Assembly: GCA_029747015.1 (NCBI GenBank)
Contig: JAKOGI010000005.1
Coordinates: forward strand, 558,001-622,000
Length of the DNA: 64,000 bases
Direction: 5' to 3'
Source of the DNA: Carnegiea gigantea
Lineage: Eukaryota > Streptophyta > Magnoliopsida > Caryophyllales > Cactaceae
In this document: in pieces, positions 24,701 through 36,733 of the stretch
How the letters are laid out: each line of letters begins with the position of its first letter
Position numbering within the stretch: the stretch's first letter is position 1
Notes under the pieces: model-generated
What the model was told of the DNA's origin: nothing
Database searches by the model: none
The model's input: the letters and a program-made list of their open reading frames with translations, nothing else
Position numbers and translations under genes: made by a program

Positions 24701-27700
24701 CACATATTATTGACTTCTGAAAGCTTATATGTTGAAACAAGCCATCCATCAAATGTAGCTGGCTTTCATTTTGGGGATTTTCAAAATCATAATGATCTTT
24801 TGAAGAAGGTGATCTTTATTCAGTTGAAGATCTTTCTTTAGAAGGCTGTTGTTTCGGTAGCATTTTCAAAGAGGAATTCAGTAAATGAGTGAACCTCAAT
24901 TTAGCTGTCAATCGAGACCCCTCAACCCTGGAAGCAGGGTTGCTGGGCTCCAGATTCGTCAGAAACCTTTTTCTCAATTTACCCAAACAGGGACCTGCAG
25001 TGAGAGGGTTTTTTAAAAGTTCAATTTAACTGAAAACCCTTTTAAATTTTCCTACTCACACACAATGTAAAGATAGGGCTGATAGCTGCAAATTGCCTTG
25101 TCATCTGGTCTCCTTTAGAGGGTTCGGCTCTCAGATGTTCCTTTGGATGATTTATTTCTCCTATTCTTTAATTCTGAGGTTTTTGGCCTTTTGCTGCAAT
25201 TGACTGCACTTTGGGTGGGAATTCATAAATCACATAATGAGTGTGTTTCACTTGGATAACCCTTTTGGAGTAAAGTGGTCTTCGTATACTAGAAACCGTC
25301 CTAAAAGGCCCTTTCTAAAACCCAACTTTCTTTTGGTGGATACTGTATAGGAGATGGGATATACTTGTTACATGGCATAACCTAACCACAAAGACATGAA
25401 TACATGTATAACTAAGAGATATTCTAGTCCCAAAACCTAATCATATTGTGTACTAGTCTTTGTCACATGGTTATGGGAGTGGGAAGACAGTTGATGATTT
25501 GTGAAGGCATAGACGGAGTGGGGGCAGGTGAGAAATGGCAAAAGATAATATTTGTAGGTAATGTAATTTATACGTGAGAGATCTACCAAGTTGGACATGG
25601 CTTCCTTTAAAGTTCCTTATACTCCCAACCTTTTAGCAATCCAATGGTTTGAGAAATTTACTGAATTCAATAGCTTCTAATACCAGTTCTGGACTCTGGG
25701 ATGGCTACCTGCCTTCCTGGTTCCCTTCTATTGAAATTGACTATCAACTCAAGTGTCTATTGTAAGGACAAGCTAGACAATAATGATGATAACCTTGTAT
25801 ACTTCTAGCTTAGTATGGGACGTAAAATGACTCCAATTTTTCTAGTATTTTAATTGGCATTCAATTGAAGTGTCTACAATAAGAATGATGATGATGGCGA
25901 CTTAGTGTGATTCTAGCCTTGTGTGGCTTCAGCTGCTTACCCTTGACTCATGAAGAGGGTATTCTCTAGAGATCCTCAAGGAAAGACATTTTCCAAAGTG
26001 TCTACGGCTCCGTTTGGATCTTCGAAAATTTGGTGGAAGGAAAAAAATTTGGAAAAGTAACCTTTTTTCTTGTGTTTGGCTTAGAGAAAATCACAAAGAA
26101 AAAAATATGGAGGAAAATTAGGTGGAAAATGGTTGGAAACAAGTGATAAAATTTTCCTCATAAAATTGTGAGGAAAATTTGGGAAAAGTTCCCAAAAGCA
26201 TTCTAGACTTCCTCTAACCTCACATTGCTTAGATGATATCAATATGATTCAAGTAATTCATCAACATTCAAATTTCTTATCTAAATTCTTGTATTTTTTT
26301 CCCCCTTAATCTAAACAAGAGAAAACAACTCGCTTTCTCGCTAGTTTTTTTTTTTTCCTTCCCATTTTTTTTCTCCCTTTCAAGTCTTCTTTCCGCCAAA
26401 TTTTCTAAGGACTAAACGGAACCTAAAAGAATTGTATGGACACTTTGGTTTGCAATGAATGCATATGAGATGTCCTTTTTATTGTCGAAGTTTATTATTT
26501 GCCCTCCTCGTGCCATTGAGGTACCAGTGAAGTCACTAGACTTACACTTAACAGACTTGGTTGGCAAACCATGTCTCTGGATGGCTGTCAACATTGATTG
26601 AAAAAGATGCTGGACTCGAGCAACTTCAGATTCATTGTTCTAGGAGAACGGCTTCTTTGTGTCTCACTGTATCCATAAATTAGTTACAAATCCTATTGGT
26701 GGTTTTTGTAACATTATTTAAGTGAAACACCAACTTTCATTGTACTTGCAATGACCTACTCATTAATAAAATGATGACAACAAGCCTTGTTGGTCATCAA
26801 CAATAATAGTGGCTTCCGTATGCTTTCCTAAGGGCGGCGTTTTAGAGAAGATATGAAAAAATTGACAAGTTCTCTGGTATTAGTAGTAATTTTTGTGGGA
26901 GTGAGTTGTAGAGCTGAAAGTTGGTGCTCCGATGACCACATTCAGCTAGTGTACATCTGTCATCTTCTTTAAAAGTAAAGAACAGGGAGAAATATTCATA
27001 CGCCGTTGTTTGGAGTAAAACACTTGGACTATATGCGTCTTGGGGAATTTCTTGCTCCCCAGTGCCCTGAGTTTATTAATGTAAAAACTTGTAGCCTGCC
27101 AGTATTTATTTTAAGCTTCTGTGCTGCTGTTGGTCTCTCTCTCTCTCTCTTTTTTTTTTTCCCCATTTTTTCTGCTTAACCGCCCCCCAACCCCCCCAAA
27201 AAAAAAGAAAAAGGGGGCTGTCCTCATTGAGAGAAAGATGTCCTCCGCACTCTGCCGGGTGTCCCCCTTTGTTTTGATTTATCATTAATTGGATTATCTA
27301 TGCACCTTAAGCTTCAATCCTGATATCGCCATATGCTATTGTGCAGGATATGATTATGCTGAGACTTATGTTCTAGATGATAAAGAGCCTTCAGGGACAT
27401 TGGAGGATTGCCAAAAGCGAGCTGGAAAAGACCTGGGTTTCGTTCCTAGGTTCAAAATTGCTTCGAATTCTGGTTATCAGTTGGAAAGGTATCTTCTAGA
27501 GGTACCATTATGCCTTCATTCCTCATCCTTTTTCTTCCCTTTTTTCCCTGCCGGGGGGTGTTTGTTATTGTCTCATCACTATTGTTCCAGATTCCTGTTT
27601 GGCTTATACAAACTGTTTTGTTGCTAAAGTTAAATAGTCTATATTTTAAATGCAATGAGTATCTTCGTTTTCTCTTTCCTTTGGTGCTTACTGCCTGTTT

Positions 27701-30700
27701 TGGACTTAGTGTACCATTCACTTTGACTAATTGTTCACTAGAGTACATGCCTGATCCATGTATATCAATGAAACAATTACCTTTTCTCCGTTACTGAAAA
27801 ATTCCAGCAAATTGTTGTGTGATGAATGAAAGCTCCAGAAAGTCAATATACTTGTGCATTTATCTACTTACCCATTTAGACTGAAATACATGGATTCAAA
27901 ATATGGCCGTTCCGTGACCAAATGGCCTCGTCGGAAAGGTTTTTAAGTTAGGCGAACCGCATTGTGCCCTGCGACAACCGCGATATGTAACGCAATTGCC
28001 GCATTAGAGCGATTTTGCTCTACCGCTACTGAAATTGCATTTTGAATCCTTGGACTGAATTGTGGAAGCCTATGACCTACCTCTGTGGTCATCTGGTTGG
28101 AGAGTGAAAGTCTTTACTGATGTGAAAATTTTGTTGTGAGTAGTCTCTTTTCCTTTTTTTTTGCTGTTTATTTTTTTTGGGGGTCATTTTCAGCTTGCCT
28201 TTTGTCTATGGAAATAGACCGTTCACTGTCATGTTCTTGACAATAAACAAACTCGCGCAGAAGTTTTGTGTTTTTCATTATGATCTTACATTACTTTTTG
28301 CCTGGTCAAACGAGGGACTTTTCTAGTCTATTTTCATGAACAGTCACCAATTGAAAGTGCTGCGGTTTGCTTCTGTTTTTAGCTCTAATATTGTCTTTCT
28401 AACCCAAGGTTATTTTGTTCTCTGACAGAGGGAAAAAAGATTCTCTTCTATACGTCAATTTACTTATAAATTGACCTAAGCTATTAATTCTGTTGCGCAG
28501 GTTCGAACCTCCCATTGTTCCGAGCGATTTTGTCGCACGTCACAAGTTTCCTGCTCTTCTTGATACCAATAATCTGACTAGTAGTCAGTCTCCACCAGAA
28601 GTACCACCTCCTGAGGATAACAATCTTAAAGTCATGATTGAGGGAGTTGCCGCTTTGGTGGCTCGCTGTGGTAAATTATTTGAGGATATTTCTAAAGAGA
28701 AAAATAAGTCAAATCCACTATTTGATTTTCTCAATGGTGGACGAGGACATGACTATTATGCTAGGAAGTTGTGGGAAGCGCAACAAAAGCATACTGATCA
28801 AATCAAATGGCGGCCAGATGAAAAATTATATTGCACTGTGCAGAAAATGACTGCTGAGAGTCGTGGCAAAATCCTTGGTGAAAGGCCATTGGAAAGAAGC
28901 TTGAAGGATTCAAGTTCTTCCGCTTCTGTGGAAGATCATGTTCATATTCAATCCAATATGTCAGATACATTCACCAAGCCTGAAGTATTTGTGAGCAACC
29001 CTTTCTAAGTTGTCACTTGCCAATGCTTGGACCTGACAAAGGGATTGTAGGCTTGGTCAAATTTAGTACTTGTTTTAGTTTGAGATGGGTTGATCCTCTG
29101 CTTTCTGTTCTTGACCCCCCCTCTCTTGTTATGGGTTGATAGTTGTGTGTGTGTCCTGCTTTAACTTGTTTGTGACCACAGAGGGAACTTCTTGAGACTG
29201 CGAAGCCATTCAAAGATGATCCAGCAAAGCAAGAAAGATTTGAGCAGTTCCTGAAGGACAAATATCAAGGAGGACTACGCACCACTGATTCAGGTAAAGC
29301 AAGCAACATGACAGAAGCTGCTCGAGCTCGTGAGAGATTGGATTTTGAGGCTGCTGCTGAGGCAATAGAAAAAGCAAAATCAGCCAACCAGAGCAAACTT
29401 TCTGCTCAGCAGTTCATGGAATTCACAATGGCAGCTGGTCCTCGGTTTACTTCTGGAGGAGTTGAGGTATGTTTGGCAAACATTTGAATTTTTTAATTGC
29501 CTATGGTTTAGGAAATTTATTTATTTTTTTTCCCTCTTCATAGCATGGGAAGGCCAGCTCCACGGAAGAAGTAATATCAAAGAAAGTCTATCCAAAACGG
29601 GAGGAATTCCAATGGCGACCTGCGCCTTTATTGTGCAAGCGTTTTGACATTGTTGATCCTTTCATGGGAAAGGTAACATTCTGTATCTCATTGTTATTGA
29701 TTGCACCATTCAGCTGCATATACTGGTGACTTTTAAAATTGGAACTTGTGCAGCCCTCTGCTATTCTTTTCAGTGCTTAGGATCATGATATTCAGTGAGG
29801 GAACGATTCTTGATTTGTCATGGGATATTCAGAGGATACTTACTAGCCTCGTATTTGTGAGAAGCTGGTGTCGAAAGTTCTTCTTCTTTGTCGCGGTTAG
29901 ATGTATCTAGTGATTCTGTTGTGGGCTAACCGTGGTTTGATATCTATTTTAGATCCGTCTACCTGTTTAAGGAGAGGGTGGGGGGGATTTCCATGGTGAC
30001 AGGTCCTCTTTTTCGGTGTGTCCTTGCAGGCAGTTTGGTCTTAACTTAGCCCAATCCCCCCCCCCCCGGTTCTTGTTTCCGTAACTTCGCTGACTTCTAT
30101 CAACATTTCAGATTAGGGTCCAGCGATTATCCTCAATTTCTTTGAATTTTGGACTGTTGCCCCTAGGCTCTAGATTTTAGACCAATTTTCAGAAAGTTTT
30201 GGCTTCTCATTTAGGCGTGCACTGATCGTGTACCCCCCAAAAGATATTTTCTATTAGTTATTGGCCTAGGAAATAAATTAACTAAAGCACCAAATGAAGT
30301 AGGCAGAACAATCTTGTACCTTAACAATGAGCCCCGAGTAAAGAATAAAAAAATATAACTTGTCTGCTAGCAGAGCTCATATTTATATTATTGGAACTCG
30401 TATAATGAATACTTACTACGCTCTAAATAGGTTACTGAATGAATTGTCTGTTTCTTTGAATTTATGCAGTCTAATGTCTGTTTATCTTGAAAACAATGTA
30501 AAATGTTTTTGTAGGTGTTATTTCTTTAAGTTAAGAAACTATAGAAAACAAATCTGAGAGGGCAGTGAAAATAGGACTTGATAAACTCTTTTACATTGTT
30601 CTTAAACTAGATTGATATTACACAACTTTGTGTCCCTAGGCTGTTAGTGTTTCTGAGACTCTAACCTAGTTCTCTGTTGTCCTTTGTAGCCGCCACCTGC

Positions 30701-32736
30701 TCCAAGAGCCAGAAGCAAGCTGGATCTCATGTTTACTTCAGATGCTGCCAAAATTACGAAATCAGAAGATATAATTGTATCTAATGACCTGCTGCACATA
30801 CCTTCAAAAAGCAATGAAAATGTGGTCACAGAAATGGAGGGCAAGGAATCTGAAGTTGCTGTGGAAGTTGAAAATGTTGAGCGCCCAGTAGATCTTTACA
30901 AGGTATTTATGTTTGCTTTTCTCGTAGTTGCTAGTTCTGTTTATATGCGTAGGATTCTAAATCACGGCTACTGTTTGCTTGTTGCTGCTGGAGTCTTTGT
31001 AGCAATTGTTGTTGTTTTTTTTTCTTTTTGGTTTTGCTTTCTAGCAATTGAGAATCTTGGTTTTTCAGTAGGTGCAGAAAAGATACTTCTACCCCCCCCC
31101 CCAACCCAAAAAAGAGTCTTAATTTGTTTTGTTTACTGCCAGTCACTTTTTTTTCGTGCATTCAGATGCATATTCGGAGAAACTTCCTGAGAATCAGTTA
31201 TCAGCTTACATTTGCACTTCTGGCATATGATGTTTTGCATTAATTCTAACTTGATGCAACTCCTTTATCTGAAGAACTAGTGGTCCCTGACTCTTCATGG
31301 TATAGATCCCTTGTCTTGGGCGATAGGAGGACATGGTCCTTTAAAAGCTCCTTCTAGCACCTATACACAATCCCCCCCCCCCCCCCGAAAGGCTTGGTTG
31401 TAGCCAAAAATTAAAAATGTGGTTCCGGCTGCATTTGCGGAGTCACTCTGATGCAGCAATCACGTAGTGCATATCATGGATGCTGCAAAGTGAAAACACG
31501 GTTTGCTCATCTTTAAAACCTTCTCGTGGCCTTTTCATCATAGAATTACTTCATTTCAAATTTTGTAGTCCATCATGGGTAGCCCTGAGGGCCTGCTTAC
31601 GCTCTAAAAAATTGGAAGTTTGAATATCCTACTGATTATTTTAAATTTGTTAGAATATTGCCTTGGATGAGCAAAGATCTTTGTACACGACGCCCTTTTG
31701 CATCATTGGGCTGCGCCCCTTTGCCCAAGGCTGAGGTTGGGGTTGATGGAAACTTGGAATTGAGGTTCCATCATCTTGAGTTCAGGTCGTGCTCAGGTCA
31801 GCATTGGTCTAAGAAGTTTGTTTGGGAAATATGAGGATTGTTCGAGCATATCCAGGATAAGCTTAGTCTGATTCAGGTTAAAACCCATTGCTGAATGTTG
31901 GGTTTTACTCGGATCTGTTCCATAGGTCAATTTTGCTAGGCTAAGTGGGAGATACTATGGCATTTTTTTGGTCTCCGCTCTTACAAGAATATTCAACTCC
32001 CACCGCAAGAAGGGGGGGGGGGGAGATGTGCTCTCCTAGATTTAAGGAACAATTGCTCAGAGATTTACCATTGTCTGTGGTATGCTGTTGTTTGCAGGCA
32101 ATTTTCTCTGATGACTCAGATGATGAAGTGGAGGAAGCTGGTGTTAATCAAACTGAAGATCCACAAAAGAAGACCGAAGCGGCGAGCGCAGCTTTAAGCC
32201 GCTTAGTAGCTAGTGACTTCTTGGAGTCTTTGGGCAAAGAACTTGGTCTCGAAGTTCCTCCAGATGTCCCTCCCCCAACTACTAAAACCGGGACCTCTCC
32301 TTCCATTAGGCATGTTCCAGAAGATTCCAGAGCCACCGGTGCCATTCCACAGGATTTGCCACCCTCTGCTTCTTTAGATAATCATGGTCAGCCTACAATC
32401 CAAGGACACATCGAGAGCAAACCATTGGAGCACACAGTTGGCAATGAGGATATAGACCGAGAGAAATCGCCAAGTAGTAGGAAGAAAAATGACAACGATG
32501 TTAGACCCGATACAGAAGATAGAAGAGATAGGATGGCTAAGTATGACAGGAGCAGTTCCTCCTCAGAAGACGGAAGGAGCAGGAAGCGCTTTAGGAGGCA
32601 TCGACATAGACACAGTAGTTCAGAGAGTGATTCTTCCAATAGTTCAGAAGACCGATATCGGTCTAGATCGAGAGACCATAAGAGGAGGTCTTCTCGGAAG
32701 AAGCATCGAAGGAGAAAGCACTCCAAACACAAGTGA
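17557..32736 (+). CDS. TGH: TOUGH (TGH): G-patch and SURP-domain RNA-processing protein
   Basis: Sixteen exons join in phase to 947 residues: 17557-17691, 18663-18753, 18844-18938, 19561-19664, 20397-20458, 20540-20614, 22401-22543, 23824-23899, 23989-24075, 24168-24245, 27347-27488, 28501-28990, 29182-29466, 29544-29672, 30690-30902, 32098-32736. The start [20 protein letters not shown] is the family's usual N-terminus. The G-patch-like segment ([13 protein letters not shown]) begins near residue 163, the SURP/SWAP module ([20 protein letters not shown]) near 405, and the C-terminal 75 residues are RS/RH-rich. In Arabidopsis TGH (AT5G23080) binds RNA and works with the DCL1/HYL1/SE microprocessor on pri-miRNAs. 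Nuclear action is inferred from that. Exon 12 has two in-frame donors, after 28984 or after 28990. Intron 6 holds a MULE-derived element and intron 10 (3.1 kb) a MITE. Confidence 0.95.
21501..22228. mobile_element. MULE-type non-autonomous element in TGH intron 6, 9-bp TSD
   Basis: The element is flanked by identical 9-bp direct repeats GAGATAGCC at 21492-21500 and 22229-22237, the target-site length characteristic of Mutator-like elements. The left end CTAAGTTGCCTGGACTCGG pairs with the reverse complement of the right end CCGAGCCTAGGTAACGTA, and the imperfect inverted pairing extends inward (GGACACGG/CCGTGTCC-rich segments). The 728-bp interior contains a GA microsatellite and short unassigned open frames, with no transposase. 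It could be a MITE or a Pack-MULE with an unrecognised captured fragment. Confidence 0.85.
21725..21754. repeat. (GA)n microsatellite
   Basis: About 14 GA dinucleotides inside the MULE-type element of TGH intron 6. Confidence 0.95.
24600..24770. repeat. Imperfect direct duplication of about 105 bp in TGH intron 10
   Basis: The sequence ATTGACTTCTGAAAGCTT, then TGTTGAAACAA, CATCCATCAAA-type and TGTAGCTGGCTTT motifs, occurs twice in the same order about 105 bases apart (near 24605 and 24710). Confidence 0.75.
26006..26423 (-). mobile_element. PIF/Harbinger-like MITE, copy 1 (TGH intron 10)
   Basis: A 418-bp AT-rich element with ends GGCTCCGTTTGGATCTTCGA and the complementary right end (CTAAACGGAACC). 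The inverted repeats extend about 27 bp and include GAAAATTTGG. The flanking trinucleotides are TAC and TAA, a near match to the 3-bp TWA-type duplication of this superfamily. A second copy lies at 58517-58887 in the opposite orientation and shares most of the interior. No coding capacity. Confidence 0.85.
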
Positions 32737-32854
32737 GTCGAGGGAGTCGATTGTGCAAACTGGAAGAAAACCTGGTTTTTAGATTTTTTTTAAAAATTTT
32801 TTTGGGGGGTGGGGAGTTAAAGTTGGTCAATACTCAATGGTCATGTAGCGCCGG

Positions 32855-33475
32855 TACTTGAGCAATGAGTTGTGCAAGCATTTGATGCCCTGCGGTTGAA
32901 AGGTATGCGGTTCCAATTGAATGAAATGTTGTGCTGATTTGTAGCCAATTTTGCGCTTTGTGTAACATAGTTAGCTATGTGTTCTTAATAATCAGTACAT
33001 ATAATCTTTTGTTTGTAGCATATATAACAGGCACTACTTGACACTGGTGAGCATGATCTTTCATATAGATTTTCCCTTGCATGTGAAGCTTGAAGCATAA
33101 GGTTGTGTATATTTAGATCTTCTTGAACTTCCCCTTTTGCTGGATTCATGTTGGGTGGTTTATAGAGCGTGATAAGCGCCGTTCTAAATGCAGGATGTAA
33201 AATATTAAGAATCCACCCCATTAGTCTATTACGCATGTCTAAACAACAGAAATTTTGAGGTAAAATTTACGATACAAATCTATGAGGTAAAATCCTTTCC
33301 TGCTTTTGAATGACAAAGCCTGGTTGATCAGTTGGTATATTATTTGTTGGAGTTCATCTCCATAAGAATCAGAGCAATGGTCCTTGGGCAAAACTTCACA
33401 CCCAATGTACAACGAAATCAACAAAAAAAGATTTAGAATTCCAGAAGTAATGTAATTTCTACGTGGAACTTTCAT
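32855..33475. repeat. Duplicated intergenic block A (copy 1), in and after the TGH trailer
   Basis: Starts just downstream of the TGH stop and matches 41885-42500 along its length with moderate divergence. Shared landmarks in order are GTTCCAATTG, TTTGTAGCC, TTTGTGTAAC, TCCCTTGCATGT, TTAGATCTTCTT, GGTGATTTATAGAGC-type and AATCAGAGCAATG/AAAAGCAATGAGC. No gene is carried. Confidence 0.8.
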
Positions 33476-33559
33476 TTGAAAGATAAAAACAAAGTTCAGA
33501 TATTATCTTACGTTCAATCTTGGTGTGGACATCACGTTAATTGTTACGTACCCACTTTG

Positions 33560-34230
33560 AAAGTTTTCAGTATATTAAATTTGCAAAATGAGGGATTACC
33601 ATCATGGAATAACTGACTTATGAGATAAACCTTATCCACAACTCGGATTAAAGTAGATTACTTTTGGAAGTGAATTTTAGTGTAATCGATATTGTTATGA
33701 TTTGGTCATCTTATTTATGTGGCCAGGGGCCTGTAATAATGGGATAAGGGAATTGTTGCCTTCTGGAGCTTCCCTTGATCATGATTGTTACTTATGTATC
33801 ATCAGTCTCTGAAATAGATAAGGCAAACTTAACATTTACAAATGAATGTAATCTTGACATAGTAATTTTCTACTAGGAACACACCATTTGCCCTCAAGAA
33901 GACGGTTTCGGTGGGCTAAGATATAGTTGGACTTGAAAATTTTAAGGGGTCCATAAATATTTTTAGATACGTAAATTGTTATGTATTGACAACTCTGAAA
34001 ATTCCTTTTTTTTAATTATGAGATTCATAATTTAATCTTTAAATTGGTCATCCTTTTAATGTTTCAGAGTTAGTTCCCATTTGTTTAAGATGTAAAAATC
34101 TTAGGACACTTTAAATCAAGTTATAAGTGCTTGTATCTTGAGTATATGCACTTTTAGACCTATTATCTCATCATTTATTGTATGAAAATATTATAAAATT
34201 GGCTGGCTAGTTCAAGAAAGTAGAACATAC
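33560..34230. repeat. Duplicated intergenic block B (copy 1)
   Basis: Follows block A with only about 85 bp between them. Its counterpart is at 46300-46940. Shared motifs include ATTTGCAAAAT, TCATCTTATTTATGTGGC, AATGGGATAAGG, TGAATGTAATCTT, TCTACTAGG and AAAAATCTTAG. Non-coding. Confidence 0.75.
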
Positions 34231-34554
34231 TTGAATTATTGATTTTGGAATATGCCATAGCATATAGTAAATCTAATGAAAGAAAAACAAAAAAAAAGTT
34301 TTGCTTTTATGAGAATGGTCCCATCTTAAATATGACTGAAGTTTTTTTTTCTAAGAACAACGTTTATAATTGTAATAAATTATATAAGTTTGAAATTTGC
34401 TTAGAAATAATTAAATATCTAAAATTTTGTCATATAGACATGCAATTTCTTATGGACATTTGTTTTTGGTCTTGGTTTTGGATCCTCCATTTCACTGGAG
34501 TCGAGCTACTGTTAGTTCAATAAGGGGCAGAACTCTCCCATCACAGATTTTCTC
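34231..34554. repeat. Spacer with duplicated block C (copy 1)
   Basis: The part from about 34386 to 34475 (AAGTTTGAAATTTGCTTAG, then AAATTTTGTCATATAGACA and TTATGGACATTTGT) recurs near 40527-40605 on the other side of the retrotransposon. The rest is AT-rich and featureless. Confidence 0.65.
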
Positions 34555-35618
34555 TGTTCACTCTAAGAGTCACATATTGATTTTAATGATAACAAAAAAT
34601 ATTATTAGTGTTATATATGAAATTATGAAGTGAGTTGATTTTATAATTATTCTATTTCATATATAATATCTATGGTTGGTCCAACATGCTTTTGTTGATA
34701 TTGACTCCCTCAGTGGCTAAATGATTTTGATGGAACACAAAATTAAAACCTTTGATGAAAAATAAAAGAATTGAACGTGTGGATGCACAAGGAAAGAATA
34801 TGGGTGTGACTATTATTTGCCAATTTAATTGAAACCCATCATGAAAATTGTTTAGCTGAATCAAAATTTGAATTTCAAATTTTGAGGAATCAATTTAGTA
34901 GATTTGATATGATTTTAATTGATTGATTAATTGCATGCCAATCAAGGAAAGACATGATGCAATCAAGCAATATTATCCCTTGATTTTAGAATGCATGCCT
35001 ACAATATCTTGAGAAAATATTGTGCAGTATCACTTCCACCTAAACATTGGCAACAAAGGCAAGAGAATGAAATCAGAAGCTGATGAATAGATATCAAGGG
35101 TCTGAAATGCCATTTCAACATACCCTAGGCAGAACTTCTATATGTGGTGGACGAGTGCTGAAACTTATAAATAGTAGCCCAAACCAAGGAATAAAAAGAC
35201 ACAAAGGCAGTGAATAAAAAGTAGCATTGAGCACTTACTACAAACTATTGTACTGAGTATTATTTTGTGATCAAGAGTTGTGAGTGAATTGAGGATTCTT
35301 TATTAAGGAGTGAATTTAGAAGTTGGTGTGAGGTCACAACTCCTCCATACTTAAATCAAGAGATTGATTTAAGTACTTAGAATCTCTAGAGTGAGGTAGC
35401 TCTGAGAGATTATGAGAGTTCATCTTAATAAAAGAAGTAGAGAATTAAATCCTAGAGTTGGATGACTCTAGGCGGAGACATAAGCTTGATTGATGCCCAA
35501 CTTCGTTAAAATATCGTTGCTTATCATCTCTATTTAATTTTCGCATTTACATTTGATTTTGATTTTAAGTTTTTGCAATTACCCTATTCACCTCCGTCTA
35601 GGGTGATCTGAGTCTTCA
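34555..35618 (+). repeat. 5' LTR (1,064 bp)
   Basis: Begins TGTTCACTCTAAGAGTCACA and ends GTGATCTGAGTCTTCA. A TATA-like TATAAATAG lies near 35167. It contains about 205 bp (roughly 35207-35415) that the 3' LTR lacks. Confidence 0.9.
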
Positions 35619-35620
35619 AT

Positions 35621-35632
35621 TGGTATCAGAGC
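35621..35632 (-). other. Primer-binding site (initiator Met tRNA)
   Basis: TGGTATCAGAGC lies two bases after the 5' LTR and complements the 3' end of plant initiator tRNA-Met, the usual Copia primer. Confidence 0.92.
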
Positions 35633-35675
35633 AGGCGCTATAATTTTGAGACTTAACCGTCTATAGTTAGATCCT

Positions 35676-36733
35676 ATGGCTAATCTATCAAGTGCCTTTA
35701 TTAATTTTCCTACGATTTTTAATGGTACTGACTTTTCTCCTTGGAAGTGTAGGATAAAGTCTTATGTCGAATCAATCGACTTTGATCTTTGGGACATTAT
35801 TACATATGGTCCTTTTATCACCACATGGATCAAAAATGATGGTTCCAACGTTATCAAGCCAAAAGAAAAGTTGAATCAAGATGAGAAAGAAAGGGTTAAG
35901 AAAAATGCAATGACTTTATATAATTTACAGTATTTTTTACATAATGATATTTTTAATTATGTTTGTTGTTGTGAGACAGCCAATGAATTATGGAAAAAAC
36001 TTTTGCTTTTGTATGAAGATAATAATGAAGAAAATATCATTTTGTCAAAGATGGAGAACATGCTTGACAATTGCAATGACAAAAAAGAGATCAATAATCC
36101 TTGCTTAATGGCAAGTGAACAAGTTAGGGATCCAAATTCAAGTGATGATGATGATGATGGCAACATAAGTAAAGAAGCAGAAGAAGAAGAGTACGAAGTT
36201 CCAGATGAGGTATATGATGCTTTAAACAAGTGCTCAAAACATAAGGTAATAAAATTATTACTCTATTTTCTCAAACAGCTACAAGGATATAGTTCTAAAA
36301 TTAAAGGTTTAAAGAAAATGATCTTTGATTTGTCTCAAGAAAATATTGAATTGCAAAAATCAAATGACTTGTTGTCAAATGATTTAAATATAGCTCAAGA
36401 AAAATATGTCCTTCTTCAAAAAGAGAAAAATTACTTACAGTCCAAGTGTGCCAACCTTAAAAAAATTATTTTAAAATTTTCTAAAGGAGAAGAAAATTTA
36501 AATAAAATTCTCGACTCACAAAAACATCATTTAACAAAGAAGGGATCGGTTTCAATCCTTTCAGTAAAAAGAAGTGTTATAAAAACTTCTTTGTTAAATC
36601 AACCAATCACGAAAGTAGTAATTTTATTACTTGCAATTATTGTTGTAAATTAGGTCATATTTCTACTTGTTGTCCAATTAAAATAAATGGTCACAGGGTC
36701 ATGCAAATTTGGGTAGCAAAAGGTACAAGATGA
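35676..36733 (+). pseudogene. gag of the non-autonomous Copia element, frameshifted
   Basis: The open frame 35676-36653 encodes 325 residues: a UBN2-type Gag N-terminus (FNGTDFSPWKCRIKSYV), an acidic linker, and a Lys/Gln/Leu-rich coiled coil (about residues 195-285). The CCHC zinc knuckle expected next (CNYCCKLGH, then C) lies in another forward frame, starting near 36632 and closing at a TGA at 36731-36733. A one-base loss near 36540-36547 therefore separates the coiled coil from the nucleic-acid-binding tail. Without the shift the protein would be a Gag without Pol. Packaging of its own RNA is the only role one could infer. Confidence 0.8.

Noticed and set aside
32388..32732. Minus-strand frame of 114 residues rich in Leu and Ser
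   Set aside because: Mirror of the RS-rich TGH tail.
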